NCBI RefSeq assembly: GCF_026127265.1
Contig: NZ_WWFG01000001.1
Coordinates: 62,001 to 126,000, forward strand
Source of the DNA: Nostoc sp. KVJ3
Lineage (GTDB): Bacteria; Cyanobacteriota; Cyanobacteriia; Cyanobacteriales; Nostocaceae
DNA length: 64,000 nt
Direction of reading: 5' to 3'
Shown here: positions 54,692 through 63,339 of the stretch, piece after piece
Layout of the letters: each line of letters opens with the position of its first letter
Numbering within the stretch: the stretch's first letter is position 1
Position numbers and translations under genes: made by a program
Notes under the pieces: generated by a model
What the model was told of the DNA's origin: nothing
Database searches by the model: none
The model's input: only the letters and a program-made list of their open reading frames with translations

Positions 54692-54870
54692 AATGTATAT
54701 TTAATTTTGCATTACTACTTAGATGTAATGTTTATCGAATTCAACTGTAATCACATCCCTAAAAATTCTAGGCTTTGAATTCGGCTACCGATGGATCAAG
54801 TGCGTTTGCTTTATCCGTTAGCAGGTAAGCCTCTGAAAATTGGCAAGCATACAATTCCTGTCTTCTTGCG

Positions 54871-56829
54871 CTAAGGTGACTGATTTAACACCCACTTCAA
54901 CCACTGTCTAAAGGAACTTATAGTATTCAAACGATGAACTCCAGGCGCACGGGTGGCGGCGAGTCCATCAATGGCTATTAATGCAGCATATTGCAAGCCC
55001 AAAAAACTATCAACTGCGGCATAAGGGCCACCTAAAGTAATAGCCCCAGCAGCATACATTTGACCTCTGCCACTACGCATTTCTACTAATTCAAAATTGT
55101 TCGCTACAGTCAATCTCCCCAAGTGATTCACTGGGAGATTGTAATTTTTCACCAAATCTGCTATCAGAGGATTGGTATCTACCTTAGCATCTAGTCCGGT
55201 AGCATCAACGATAAAATCAGCTAGCAATTTCATTTCCCCAAAGCTTTGCTCTCGGATATGGGTAATAGTCCGGTTTTGGGCATCTCGTTCTACATCCAAA
55301 ACCTCTCCGAAGGTAATTTGATACCAGCCTTCGCTGATGCCTTGGGCAGTAATTTGCTGCCAGTCGTGGCGGTCGGCGGTGGTAGTTCCACCCCAGTCTG
55401 CTAATAAACGCTTGCGTTCATCGGGGGTAGCTTTTTCTAACATTGCCCGGAGTTCCCCGCCCCAACAGGCTTTCGGCCAGTTAAAGGGTTGAAATTCGTA
55501 ATGATTTTTGACTAGGCGCTGGGTATTTTGAAATTTGTTACCTTGAGGTTTAGGCGATCGCATTAAATGCAAAACTGCAATATTCCGATTTCGCTTTCTG
55601 GCTTCATAAATGCGCTGAATAATCCGCGAAGCCACAATCCCCCGTCCCCGAATCAATACCGTACCACCTTGTCGCTCTAGTTGCTCATAAACATGATCGT
55701 GGGCTTCATAAGCATTCACCACAGATTTAAAATCTTGATATTTTTCTCTATAAGCTTGCAAATCTGGCAGAAACTGAATTGCTGGATATCCAGTAGCTAA
55801 ATGTAAATAACGACTAACTAAAAAAGCATAATTTCCTGGGGCGCGAGAATAGGCTACGCAATATCTGCCATCATCAGTTTTGCGAATTGCCCGAACTCGC
55901 CCATAGCGATAAATTTGATTCCAGCCAATGCGCTTCGCCTCCCTATCTATGGAATCAAAGACGTTAGCCGCACGTGGCGTATAAGTTTCGGCAAATGTTG
56001 GTTCTGCAAACACTTGCCACAAATACTTCAATGCTGACTTTATCTCTCCCTTGCTGCAATCGTGCCAAGCTTCACGCAAGGCATAACTAGGCCAGCCCCA
56101 AATATTATCAGGACAAGAGTCAGAATTCGATCGCAGTCTTTCATATAAGGGAATTTGCGAATTCAAACAAAGGCGCTTGTAACGAGCATAAGGTTCTGCC
56201 TCTAATCCCAAAGCTACAATCTTGTCAGGACGCACACCACTAAGCCGCAGCAAATCAGCCCAAACAAAGCTACCCAATCCCGCCCCGATCGCTAGATAAT
56301 CAGATTCATCTACTGACAGTCCTGTAGCATGAAGGGCTTGTATGGCGACATTTTCCGCCTGAAACGCCAGTGGTGGGAAATTACTTGCCAAGGGCGTTAG
56401 CGGCTGGGCTACAGGCAAGCTGGGGTCTGGACGATTGGTATTTGCGTTGAAGTGAATTGTTGACGGCGGGCTGGTATCTGGTGCAGAGACGCTAGCACCA
56501 AATTTCACTGTGATTACATAAGGGCCTATTTGCAACGTATCGCCATTAGCCAAAACACTGTGTGTCTGTGATTTACCGTTGACATAGATACCGTTAACGC
56601 TACCTTGGTCAATCACTACCAAATGGTCTTGTTCCCAGTCAATTAGGGCATGGTAGCGAGAAACTTCACTGCTGTTAAGCAGCATTCGAGAAACGCGCAC
56701 TCCCCTGAGTTCGGCAGGTAAGCGAGGGAATTCTCGACCAAAAGCGATCGGGATATTCAGCAGTGGTTCTCGCCGTTCTCCCGTCGCTGGTTCTTCCCAA
56801 CTTAATTGGATTTGTAAATTATTTGTCAT
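54871..56829 (-). CDS. FHA domain - FAD/NAD(P)-binding oxidoreductase-like protein
   Basis: The 652-residue protein has an N-terminal FHA domain (about residues 25-110; IAFGREFPRLP, SEVSRYHALIDW, SVNGIYVNGK), a Pro-rich linker and a large flavoprotein-like domain (about 170-640). The dinucleotide-binding signature DYLAIGAGLGSFVWADLL is followed by a second nucleotide-binding region (GGTVLIRGRGIVASRIIQRI) and VDATGLDAKVDTNPL near the C-terminus. FHA fused to an oxidoreductase implies a redox enzyme recruited to a phosphorylated partner; the substrate is unknown. The adjacent 56952-57491 gene also encodes an FHA protein and is transcribed in the same direction with 122 bp between them. No membrane segment. 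Start ATG 56829. Confidence 0.85.
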   Translation of the reverse strand: MTNNLQIQLSWEEPATGERREPLLNIPIAFGREFPRLPAELRGVRVSRMLLNSSEVSRYHALIDWEQDHLVVIDQGSVNGIYVNGKSQTHSVLANGDTLQIGPYVITVKFGASVSAPDTSPPSTIHFNANTNRPDPSLPVAQPLTPLASNFPPLAFQAENVAIQALHATGLSVDESDYLAIGAGLGSFVWADLLRLSGVRPDKIVALGLEAEPYARYKRLCLNSQIPLYERLRSNSDSCPDNIWGWPSYALREAWHDCSKGEIKSALKYLWQVFAEPTFAETYTPRAANVFDSIDREAKRIGWNQIYRYGRVRAIRKTDDGRYCVAYSRAPGNYAFLVSRYLHLATGYPAIQFLPDLQAYREKYQDFKSVVNAYEAHDHVYEQLERQGGTVLIRGRGIVASRIIQRIYEARKRNRNIAVLHLMRSPKPQGNKFQNTQRLVKNHYEFQPFNWPKACWGGELRAMLEKATPDERKRLLADWGGTTTADRHDWQQITAQGISEGWYQITFGEVLDVERDAQNRTITHIREQSFGEMKLLADFIVDATGLDAKVDTNPLIADLVKNYNLPVNHLGRLTVANNFELVEMRSGRGQMYAAGAITLGGPYAAVDSFLGLQYAALIAIDGLAATRAPGVHRLNTISSFRQWLKWVLNQSP

Positions 56830-56832
56830 TGG

Positions 56833-56950
56833 TTATTTGTCATTGGTTATAGGGCATTGGTTATTTGTCATTGGTTATAGGGCATTGGGAATTGGTTAAT
56901 TTTCTTCTCCCCCATCTCCCCCATCTCCCTCATCTCCCCACTCCCCACTC
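56833..56950. repeat. 28-bp tandem duplication plus CCCCATCT-type tandem repeats
   Basis: Two perfect copies of a 28-bp unit (TTATTTGTCATTGG followed by TTATAGGGCATTGG) occupy 56833-56860 and 56861-56888. They are followed at about 56905-56950 by imperfect CCCCATCTC/CCCCACTC short tandem repeats. The tracts sit between the two FHA genes. Confidence 0.85.
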
Positions 56951-56951
56951 C

Positions 56952-57491
56952 CTAATTCCCTGGTGCTACCAACACACTGACAGCCGCCGCTAAAGATGTC
57001 CCACACCAATGACAGCCAATTTGGAGATTTTCTCCTGGGGAGACTTTGTGACATTTGGGGCATTCTAAGCCATAAACTCCTGGCGGTGTTGGTGGCTGAT
57101 GATGATGTCCGATATGTACTGGTGGATGTGGTGGTAGCAAAATTGTTGCTGGAATGCTGCCTGTGGAAATGCTAGTAACATTGAGTTGTGTTTGTCCCAA
57201 GGAGATAGTAGCACCTTGAGTTAAGGGCATTTCACCTTGAACTAATTGCCGCCCATCGATAATGGGGGGATTTTGCGATCGCAAATTCCTGATATAAAAG
57301 CGCTGTTGCTGGTGATGAAAAAATATTTCAACATGTAGACCAGATACAGTTGGGTGACTCAAAACAATATCGCACCGCAATGGATCTCGACCAATGCGGA
57401 CAGTACCAGGATTGTTACTTGGCTGTTGTTCGTAAATGTTATGAGTTTTATCTTGACCTGCATCGTGCCAGTGTAAAGTTAGTGCGTTCAT
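56952..57491 (-). CDS. FHA domain - zinc ribbon protein
   Basis: A 179-residue soluble protein with an FHA domain at about residues 25-110 (VRIGRDPLRCDIVL, HPTVSGLHVEI, QNPPIIDGRQL), a His/Pro-rich linker (PPHPPVHIGHHHQPPTPP) and a C-terminal zinc ribbon (CPKCHKVSPGENLQIGCHWC). It probably binds phosphothreonine on a partner protein. FraH of Anabaena combines the same two modules in the opposite order, so it is a related design but not evidently the orthologue. It is the upstream gene of the FHA pair on the minus strand. Start ATG 57491. Confidence 0.85.
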   Translation of the reverse strand: MNALTLHWHDAGQDKTHNIYEQQPSNNPGTVRIGRDPLRCDIVLSHPTVSGLHVEIFFHHQQQRFYIRNLRSQNPPIIDGRQLVQGEMPLTQGATISLGQTQLNVTSISTGSIPATILLPPHPPVHIGHHHQPPTPPGVYGLECPKCHKVSPGENLQIGCHWCGTSLAAAVSVLVAPGN

Positions 57492-57598
57492 TGTTCTAAC
57501 TTCGTAAATCGTATTTAGTTACATCAACTTCTTTCTGTGCGATTCCTAACACGATTGCGTAGGTGTAAGCAAGTATTTAGAAAAAACTTCAACAAGCT

Positions 57599-58264
57599 TT
57601 ATTTTGCCGAGGCTAGTTTATCAGCAATGCGTGTAGTTTCTGGCAGCCGATATTTTGGTGTGCAGCGTAATACATAGTCAATTGCTGTCGGTAAACTAAT
57701 TCGATGACCACTGGAGATATATAGAGGTTTTACTCCTGTGCGCGATCGTAAAACTGCCCCAATGGTCTCACCTTTATATATCAGTGGTTGGCTGCTGCCC
57801 TTTGCTTGTGCCAATTCTTCATGTTTACCCACTAACAACGACTTAGCTACACCAATTGTTGGCATATCTATGAGTAAACCTAAATGGCAAGCTATACCTA
57901 ATCTGCGGGGATGAGCAATTCCCTGACCATCACACAGGATAATATCTGGGATTGTTGTAATCTTTTCCAGAGCATCAAGGACAGCTGGTATTTCCCGAAA
58001 TGAGAGGAACCCAGGAATATAAGGGAAGGTTGTAGGACGGTGTGCTAGGCTTGTCTCGATTACTTGCAAATCAGGAAAACTTAGTACTGCCACAGCTGCA
58101 CGGCTAATGGTTCCATCCGCTTCAAAACCCATATCCACACCAGCAACGTACCGGATAGGTTCTTGTAGTTGATCTTCAGTAATGACTTTATCTTGGAGCT
58201 TTTCTTGGATAACTATAGCTTCCTCAAGTGTTGAGGGCCAAGTATGGTCTTGATAAATCTTCAT
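57599..58264 (-). CDS. nfi: Endonuclease V
   Basis: Endonuclease V nicks DNA near deoxyinosine and starts repair of deaminated adenine. The 221-residue protein has the full family pattern: catalytic Asp44 in AGVDMGFEADG, the wedge/substrate motif PYIPGFLSFREIPA with its catalytic Glu, and the third acidic residue in ILCDGQGIAHPRRLGIACHLG. A Lys in VAKSLLVGKH is also conserved. The length is normal. The start is ATG 58264. It is a separate gene, 107 bp upstream of the FHA-zinc ribbon gene on the same strand. Confidence 0.94.
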   Translation of the reverse strand: MKIYQDHTWPSTLEEAIVIQEKLQDKVITEDQLQEPIRYVAGVDMGFEADGTISRAAVAVLSFPDLQVIETSLAHRPTTFPYIPGFLSFREIPAVLDALEKITTIPDIILCDGQGIAHPRRLGIACHLGLLIDMPTIGVAKSLLVGKHEELAQAKGSSQPLIYKGETIGAVLRSRTGVKPLYISSGHRISLPTAIDYVLRCTPKYRLPETTRIADKLASAK

Positions 58265-58496
58265 ATTGAAAATTTTAATTAAACTGATTAATATTAATCC
58301 TATGAATTTGCGAAGGCAAAAACAGCTGTTTTTGCAGGAAAAATGTATTTTTTACAAAAGTCTATAAAAGACTATCTTTATACTAAATATTTTACACAAA
58401 TTATTTGACATTTTGCATCATAGTGTTACTTCCGGCTGTCGAGAGGGAATCCTAACAATATAAGTTTATTTTCCTAGATTTTCTCTTTTAGTGGTT

Positions 58497-59018
58497 ATGA
58501 TACAGCCGAATATTCTGGAACTTGCAAAACAGGGAGATGTAGAAGCGATCGCATCTCTGATGAACCGCCACTTACACCCCAAAGGGATCGCTGCAAAAGT
58601 GGTCTTCAAAGATGCTTTTTTAGAGGTAACGCTAGAATCTGCCCAAGTACCAAATCAGCAAATTTTAGTTGCTTTTATCCGCAAAGGTTTAACTGCTTTA
58701 GGGGCTGTATCTGTTGAAAGTGTGAAAGTTTATGGACAACAAACTGGTAAGGATTTTCCAGCTTGGACTAAAGAGTTTAATCTAGGTGTAACAGAAACTG
58801 AACTAGAAGCATTAGATGATGAAAATTCTACCAGCAATCCTCAAGTTATGACTATTTCTATTAACTTAAGTGGCGATCCAGCACGGGGCTTAACAAACCA
58901 AGATTTTGAATTTATTGCCAATCAAATAAGCGCTGATATATTAGCATCTTGTACTGACGTTTTTATTCAAAAAGTAAGTATTAGTAATGGTAGCTCGGTG
59001 ATTACAAAAGAACGTTAA
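58497..59018 (+). CDS. Uncharacterised cyanobacterial protein
   Basis: A 173-residue soluble protein. The N-terminal 95 residues (ILELAKQGDVEAIASLMNRH, LEVTLESAQVPNQQILVAFI, GAVSVESVKVYGQQTGKDFP) form a helix-strand module that recurs in many Nostoc proteins of mixed architecture, often beside kinases or membrane domains. Its function is unknown. The C-terminal half (VMTISINLSGDPARGLTNQD, FIANQISADILASCTDVFIQ) is also unassigned. I use ATG 58497; a GTG at 58491 is in frame. It lies upstream of a kinase fragment and tandem LRR genes on the other strand. Confidence 0.75.
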   Translation: MIQPNILELAKQGDVEAIASLMNRHLHPKGIAAKVVFKDAFLEVTLESAQVPNQQILVAFIRKGLTALGAVSVESVKVYGQQTGKDFPAWTKEFNLGVTETELEALDDENSTSNPQVMTISINLSGDPARGLTNQDFEFIANQISADILASCTDVFIQKVSISNGSSVITKER

Positions 59019-59067
59019 TATTTAACTTCAATATGCTAGAAAGTTGTACAATATAGTTAATACTCCG

Positions 59068-59275
59068 ATCAATATTCCCGGATATCGCATTAATGAAGAA
59101 CTCTACAATGGTTCTAGAACTCTCGTTTATCGAGTGAATCAGGAAACTGACTCATTGTAGTCATTAAACTGCTGAAAAATCCCTATCTGAGTTTCAGCGA
59201 ACTCTTGTCATTTCGTAATCAGTACACCATTGCCGAAAATCTTAACTTACCTCTGATAGTTACCACCTACAGCTA
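59068..59275 (+). pseudogene. Decayed 5' fragment of a Ser/Thr kinase gene (paralogue of the 2413-7827 kinase)
   Basis: About 205 bases align without large gaps to 2428-2640, the codons for residues 7-76 of the 1804-residue double kinase (for example GGATATCGCAT and AATCAGTACACCATTGCC are identical in both). A 4-base deletion after TGACTCATTG (the intact gene reads TCATTACCTGTAGTG there) shifts the frame and creates an early stop. The homology ends at the 3' edge of the LRR gene, so only the kinase N-lobe start remains. It records a former duplicate of the kinase gene next to the LRR genes. Confidence 0.88.
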
Positions 59276-60292
59276 ATCAAATTGACAAATAGATTCTGGT
59301 TTTACAGGACAGTTTTTGCGTGCGATCTGGTTATTCTTAATATTAATAAAAGTCAAATTAGTCAGATTAGACAAAGGCTTGATATCGCTGATTTTATTTG
59401 AGTTAAGAGAGAGTTCAGTCAAATTAGTCAGATTAGACAAAGGCTTGACATTGCTGATTTCATTTGATTCAAGAGAGAGAATAGTCAAATTAATCAGAGT
59501 GGATAAAGGCTTGATATCGCTGATTTCATTTGAATTAAGGTAGAGATAAGTCAAATTAGTCAGAGTGGACAAAGGCTTAATATCACTGACTTCATTTGAG
59601 CGGAGGGAGAGAGAAGTTAAATTAGTCAGAGTGGACAAAGGTTTGATATCGCTGATTTTATTTGAGCGGAGGGAGAGAGCAGTCAAATTAGTCAGAGCGG
59701 ACAAAGACTTGATATTACTGATTTCATTTGTGTCAAGGTTAATAGAAGTCAATTTTTTCAGAGCAGACAAAGGCTTGATATCGCTGATTTCATTTATGCC
59801 GAGGTCGATAGAAGTCAAATTAGTCAGAGTAGACAAATGCTTGATATCACTGATTTTGTTTGAGTGAAGGTCGATAGAAATCAATTTTTTCAGAGCAGAT
59901 AAAGGCTTAATATCGCTGATTTCATTGAAATTGAGGTTGAGAGAAGTCAATTTTGTCAGAGCAGATAAAGGCTTGATATCGCTGATTTCATTTGAGCCGA
60001 GGTCGAGAGAAATCAAATTAGTCAGAGCAGACAAAGGCTTGATATCACTGATTTTATTTGAATTGAGGTCGAGAGAAGTCAAATTAGTCAGCTTTTGGTT
60101 AGCCTGGTTGCAATTTTGAGTTTGGGCTTTTTCTAAAAGAACCTCAACAGTATGTTTTGTCTGTGGGGGTAAAGTTGATTTCTGCTCACACCAATCTGTA
60201 AAGCTTTTGGAATTTTCTACAGGAGCAGCAATAGTCTGTGTGGTGTAAAATCCCAAAGTAAATATTGTGGCGATGCTTAAGGTAAGTTTCAT
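59273..60292 (-). CDS. Exported leucine-rich-repeat protein 1
   Basis: The 339-residue product has a signal peptide (LSIATIFTLGFYTTQTIAA), a short cap (SFTDWCEQKSTLPPQTKHTV with Cys pairs) and eleven 22-residue leucine-rich repeats of the internalin/SDS22 type (LTNLTSLDLNSNKISDIKPL), closed by a Cys-containing cap (KNCPVKPESICQFD). Such solenoids bind proteins; the ligand is unknown, and the location is periplasmic or secreted. At DNA level the repeats are 66-bp units of high similarity, so copy number can change by recombination. It is the tandem paralogue of the next gene, and its 3' end touches the kinase remnant. Start ATG 60292. Confidence 0.93.
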   Translation of the reverse strand: MKLTLSIATIFTLGFYTTQTIAAPVENSKSFTDWCEQKSTLPPQTKHTVEVLLEKAQTQNCNQANQKLTNLTSLDLNSNKISDIKPLSALTNLISLDLGSNEISDIKPLSALTKLTSLNLNFNEISDIKPLSALKKLISIDLHSNKISDIKHLSTLTNLTSIDLGINEISDIKPLSALKKLTSINLDTNEISNIKSLSALTNLTALSLRSNKISDIKPLSTLTNLTSLSLRSNEVSDIKPLSTLTNLTYLYLNSNEISDIKPLSTLINLTILSLESNEISNVKPLSNLTNLTELSLNSNKISDIKPLSNLTNLTFINIKNNQIARKNCPVKPESICQFD

Positions 60293-60379
60293 TATGATTT
60301 TTTTCTTATTTTAGTAGATGTTTGCTAATTGCTATATTCAATCTGTAAAGGTAAAGTGAGTTATTAGTCTTGTGTGAAG

Positions 60380-61471
60380 CTAATAAAATTTACAAATACA
60401 TTCTGGTTTTACAGGACAGATTTTGGGTGCGATCGGATTTTTTATAATATCAATAACAATCAAATGAGTCAAAGCGGATAAAGGCTTGATGTCGCTGATT
60501 TGATTTGATTTAAGGTTGAGAAAGATCAAATGAGTCAAAGCGGATAAAGGCTTGATGTCGCTGATTTGATTTACGAAGAGGTAAAGATAAGTCAAATTAT
60601 TCAGAGTGGACAAAGGCTTGATATCACTAATTTTATTTACAGAGAGGTTGAGAAGATTCAAATGAGTCAAAGCAGATAAAGACTTGATATCGCTAATTTT
60701 ATTTGAGCCGAGGTCAAGAATAGTCAAATTATTCAGAGTAGATAAAGGCTTAATATCGCTGATTTTATTTACTGAAAGGTCGAGAATATTCAAATTAGTC
60801 AGAGCGGGTAAAGGCTTGATATCGCTGATTTTATTGGAGTAGAGAGAGAGAGAAGTCAAATTAGTCAGGGTAGGTAAAAGCTTAATATCGCTGATTTTAT
60901 TTGAGCCGAGGTCGAGTCCAGTCAAATGAGTCAGAGTGGATAAAGGCTTAATATCACTGATTTTATTGGAGCGGAGAGAGAGTTCAGTCAAATGAGTCAG
61001 AGTGGATAAAGGCTTGATATCGCTGATTTTATTTGCACCGAGGGAGATATAAGTCAAATTAGTCAGAGTGGATAAATATTTGATATCGCTGATTTTATTT
61101 GAGCCAAGGTCGAGAGAAGTTAAATTAGTCAGATTGGACAAAGGCTTGATATCACTGATTTGATTGAAGTCAAGGGAGAGTTCAGTTAAATTAATCAGAT
61201 TGGATAAAGGCTTGATATCGCTGATTTCATATGAGTCAAGCTTAAGAGAAGTCAACTTGATAAGTCTTTGGTTAGCCTGGTTGCAGTTTTGAGTCTGGAC
61301 TTTTTCTAAAAGAACCTCAACAGTATGTTTTGTCTGTGGAAGTAAAGTTGATTTTTGCTCACACCAATCTGTGAAGCTTTTGGGAGTTGCTAGGGGAGCA
61401 GCAGTAGCCTGTGTGGTGTAAAATCCCAAAACAAAAGTAAATATTGTGGCGATGCTTAATATAAGTTTCAT
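60380..61471 (-). CDS. Exported leucine-rich-repeat protein 2
   Basis: A 363-residue paralogue of the downstream LRR protein, with signal peptide (LSIATIFTFVLGFYTTQATAA is the hydrophobic core region, trimmed here), the same N-cap (SFTDWCEQKSTLLPQTKHTV) and C-cap (KICPVKPECICKFY), but twelve full 22-residue repeats. Caps are more alike than the repeats, which have been shuffled. The two genes are 87 bp apart in the same direction and probably co-transcribed. Even the bases around the stop codons are similar (GCTAAT(C/A)AAATT), marking a recent tandem duplication. Start ATG 61471. Confidence 0.93.
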   Translation of the reverse strand: MKLILSIATIFTFVLGFYTTQATAAPLATPKSFTDWCEQKSTLLPQTKHTVEVLLEKVQTQNCNQANQRLIKLTSLKLDSYEISDIKPLSNLINLTELSLDFNQISDIKPLSNLTNLTSLDLGSNKISDIKYLSTLTNLTYISLGANKISDIKPLSTLTHLTELSLRSNKISDIKPLSTLTHLTGLDLGSNKISDIKLLPTLTNLTSLSLYSNKISDIKPLPALTNLNILDLSVNKISDIKPLSTLNNLTILDLGSNKISDIKSLSALTHLNLLNLSVNKISDIKPLSTLNNLTYLYLFVNQISDIKPLSALTHLIFLNLKSNQISDIKPLSALTHLIVIDIIKNPIAPKICPVKPECICKFY

Positions 61472-61561
61472 TGCATGATATTATACTTTTAAAGTATGCA
61501 ATTACACTATACAAGCATTACTTAAAAGTTAGTATAAAAAAAGTAGTTAAGGAAAATAAAA

Positions 61562-62578
61562 TTAGCTATTTTTCGGTCGCCGTAGTTGCTTGGAATTAAT
61601 CGGGCCGAGAATTTGGTTAAGGCTACGCAACTGTTCTGCTGTACCCATCCCAATCAGACGATCGCCTGGCATTAAGACTGTATCGCCAGTGGGGCCACCG
61701 ATGAGAGTCCCATCAACGCGGCGAATTGCTAGAACTAATGCCCCAGATTGCGATCGCAATCTCGCTTTTTGCAAACTCTGACCCACAAAGGGACAAAAAG
61801 CCGGGTCAAGTAAAAATTCTTCCATGTATAACTGGCGGTCTGCACCTGTCAAAATCCCGTCTACAAAGTCCAATACTTGCGGTCTAAGTGCCGCAGCAGC
61901 CATGCGCTTCCCACCAGTAATATAGGGAGATATGACTTCATCTGCGCCACCGCGTCGTAACTTCTGTAAAGCTTCTTCTGTACTGGCGCGGGCAATCACC
62001 CGAATTCCCGAATTCAGTGTTTTTGCTGATAAAACTATATATAAATTTTCGGCATCGGAAGGCAGGGCTGCAACAATACACATCGCCCTTTCAATACCAA
62101 CTTTCAAAAGCGTATCATCTAGGGTAGCGTCACCTTGGAATGCTGTATAACCTTCCATCTGTGCCCTTTGCACAGATTCCATATCAGCATCAATCACTAC
62201 AAAAGGTACGCCTTCTGCCTGAAATTCCTTGGCAATTTGACGACCAGTTCGACTAAATCCACAGATGATGTAATGTTCTGACAGGGATTCCATTAACCGC
62301 CTCTGTTGTTGTAGCCGAATTCCTTCTTGAAAGTAGCCTTGAATAATCGCTTCTGTAAATCTGTTGACAATGTAACCAATATTGACTACACCCAACAAAA
62401 TCAGGGCAATTGTAAACAATCGTCCTCGGCTACCCAGTGGGTGCGTCTCTCCGTATCCCACAGTCGCTAAAGTGATGACTGTCATGTAAGCCGCATCTTC
62501 CCATGACCAGCCTTCCACTAACGAGTACCACAAAGTGCCAATGAAGAAAACACCGCCAAGAGCGATCGCCCCGGCCAT
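61562..62578 (-). CDS. Two-helix potassium channel with RCK (TrkA-N/TrkA-C) domains
   Basis: The 338-residue protein has two membrane helices (about 4-22 and 50-70) around a pore loop with the K+ selectivity filter TVGYG (Thr39-Gly43), then a cytoplasmic TrkA-N (RCK) domain at about 103-225 (YIICGFSRTGRQIAKEF, FVVIDAD) and a TrkA-C domain to the end (GPTGDTVLMPGDRLIGMG). This is the MthK-like plan of a ligand-gated K+ channel. ATG 62578 has AAGGAG 3 nt upstream. The frame stays open 23 codons further up (to a TAG) with coding-like sequence (TLEQKYQRIQKEL) but no ATG, GTG or TTG; an ATT at 62635 is the only near-start, so the true N-terminus may be longer. Confidence 0.9.
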   Translation of the reverse strand: MAGAIALGGVFFIGTLWYSLVEGWSWEDAAYMTVITLATVGYGETHPLGSRGRLFTIALILLGVVNIGYIVNRFTEAIIQGYFQEGIRLQQQRRLMESLSEHYIICGFSRTGRQIAKEFQAEGVPFVVIDADMESVQRAQMEGYTAFQGDATLDDTLLKVGIERAMCIVAALPSDAENLYIVLSAKTLNSGIRVIARASTEEALQKLRRGGADEVISPYITGGKRMAAAALRPQVLDFVDGILTGADRQLYMEEFLLDPAFCPFVGQSLQKARLRSQSGALVLAIRRVDGTLIGGPTGDTVLMPGDRLIGMGTAEQLRSLNQILGPINSKQLRRPKNS

Positions 62579-62714
62579 TAACTCCTTTTGGATACGTTGA
62601 TATTTTTGCTCAAGTGTTGAGAATGAAGTAACAATAGTACTTTTAACCTACTTTTCTAGTTTTCTGCTAACTTTTTAGTATATTTAAACTCAGTTTGACT
62701 TTGAGGATTAACTG

Positions 62715-63338
62715 ATGACTCAAGCCCTACAAAGAAAACTAGTTACGTTTGAAGAATTTATCACTAAATACCCTGACAACTCAAATAAACGCTACGAATT
62801 ACACGATGGAGTAGTAATTGAGATGCCACCACCGACAGGCGACCATGAGGAGATTATTTTATTTTTAATCGAGAGATTTATTTTAGAATATACCCGACTG
62901 AAGCTATCTTATGGCTGTCCCAAAACAGCATTCGTAAAACCATCTGAAAGTGAATCTGCTTATTTACCAGATGTGTTGTTCTTAAACCGCTCCAACCTAG
63001 TAAATGAACCTCTGTGGAAAAAAGAATCCATTCTTACTCAAGCAGAGTCAATTCCTTTGGTAGTTGAGGTCTTAAGTACAAACTGGAGAGATGATTATTT
63101 TACAAAATTGGGTCGTTATGAAGGAGTCGGCATCTCTGAATATTGGATTGTAGACTACGCAGCACTGGGAGGCAAGCGATTTATTGGCAACCCCAAACAG
63201 CCGACAATATCGATTTATTCACTAGTTGAGGGTGAATACCAACTCGACCTGTTTCGTGGAAGCCAACCCATCCAATCACCCACTTTCCCAGAATTGGATT
63301 TAACCGCAGAGCAGATTTTTAATGCTGGTAATATCTGA
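62715..63338 (+). CDS. Uma2 family (DUF820) nuclease-fold protein
   Basis: A 207-residue member of the very abundant cyanobacterial Uma2/DUF820 family, which has a restriction-endonuclease (PD-(D/E)XK) fold; its function is largely unknown. Family hallmarks are TFEEFITKYPDNSNKRYELHDGVVIEMPPPTG, described by its YELHDG and EMPPPTG parts, YLPDVLFLNRSN with the catalytic-type Asp, LVVEVLS with the Glu, and FTKLGRYEGVGISEYWIVD. The start is ATG 62715. A MITE-like element lies directly after the stop, overlapping its target repeat with the last codons. It is a single gene. Confidence 0.9.
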   Translation: MTQALQRKLVTFEEFITKYPDNSNKRYELHDGVVIEMPPPTGDHEEIILFLIERFILEYTRLKLSYGCPKTAFVKPSESESAYLPDVLFLNRSNLVNEPLWKKESILTQAESIPLVVEVLSTNWRDDYFTKLGRYEGVGISEYWIVDYAALGGKRFIGNPKQPTISIYSLVEGEYQLDLFRGSQPIQSPTFPELDLTAEQIFNAGNI

Positions 63339-63339
63339 A

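Noticed and set aside
54791..54874. A 27-codon frame (MDQVRLLYPLAGKPLKIGKH then TIPVFLR) before the end of the FHA-oxidoreductase gene
   Set aside because: Too short, no Shine-Dalgarno sequence, overlaps the convergent gene end; possibly a relic but unsupported.
59316..60119. Plus-strand frames with a LVRVDKGLISLISFE repeat pattern
   Set aside because: They are the antisense shadow of the 66-bp LRR repeats on the minus strand.
59273..61471. CRISPR array, suggested by regularly spaced 66-bp repeats
   Set aside because: The units are head-to-tail coding repeats without unique spacers, and no cas gene is nearby.
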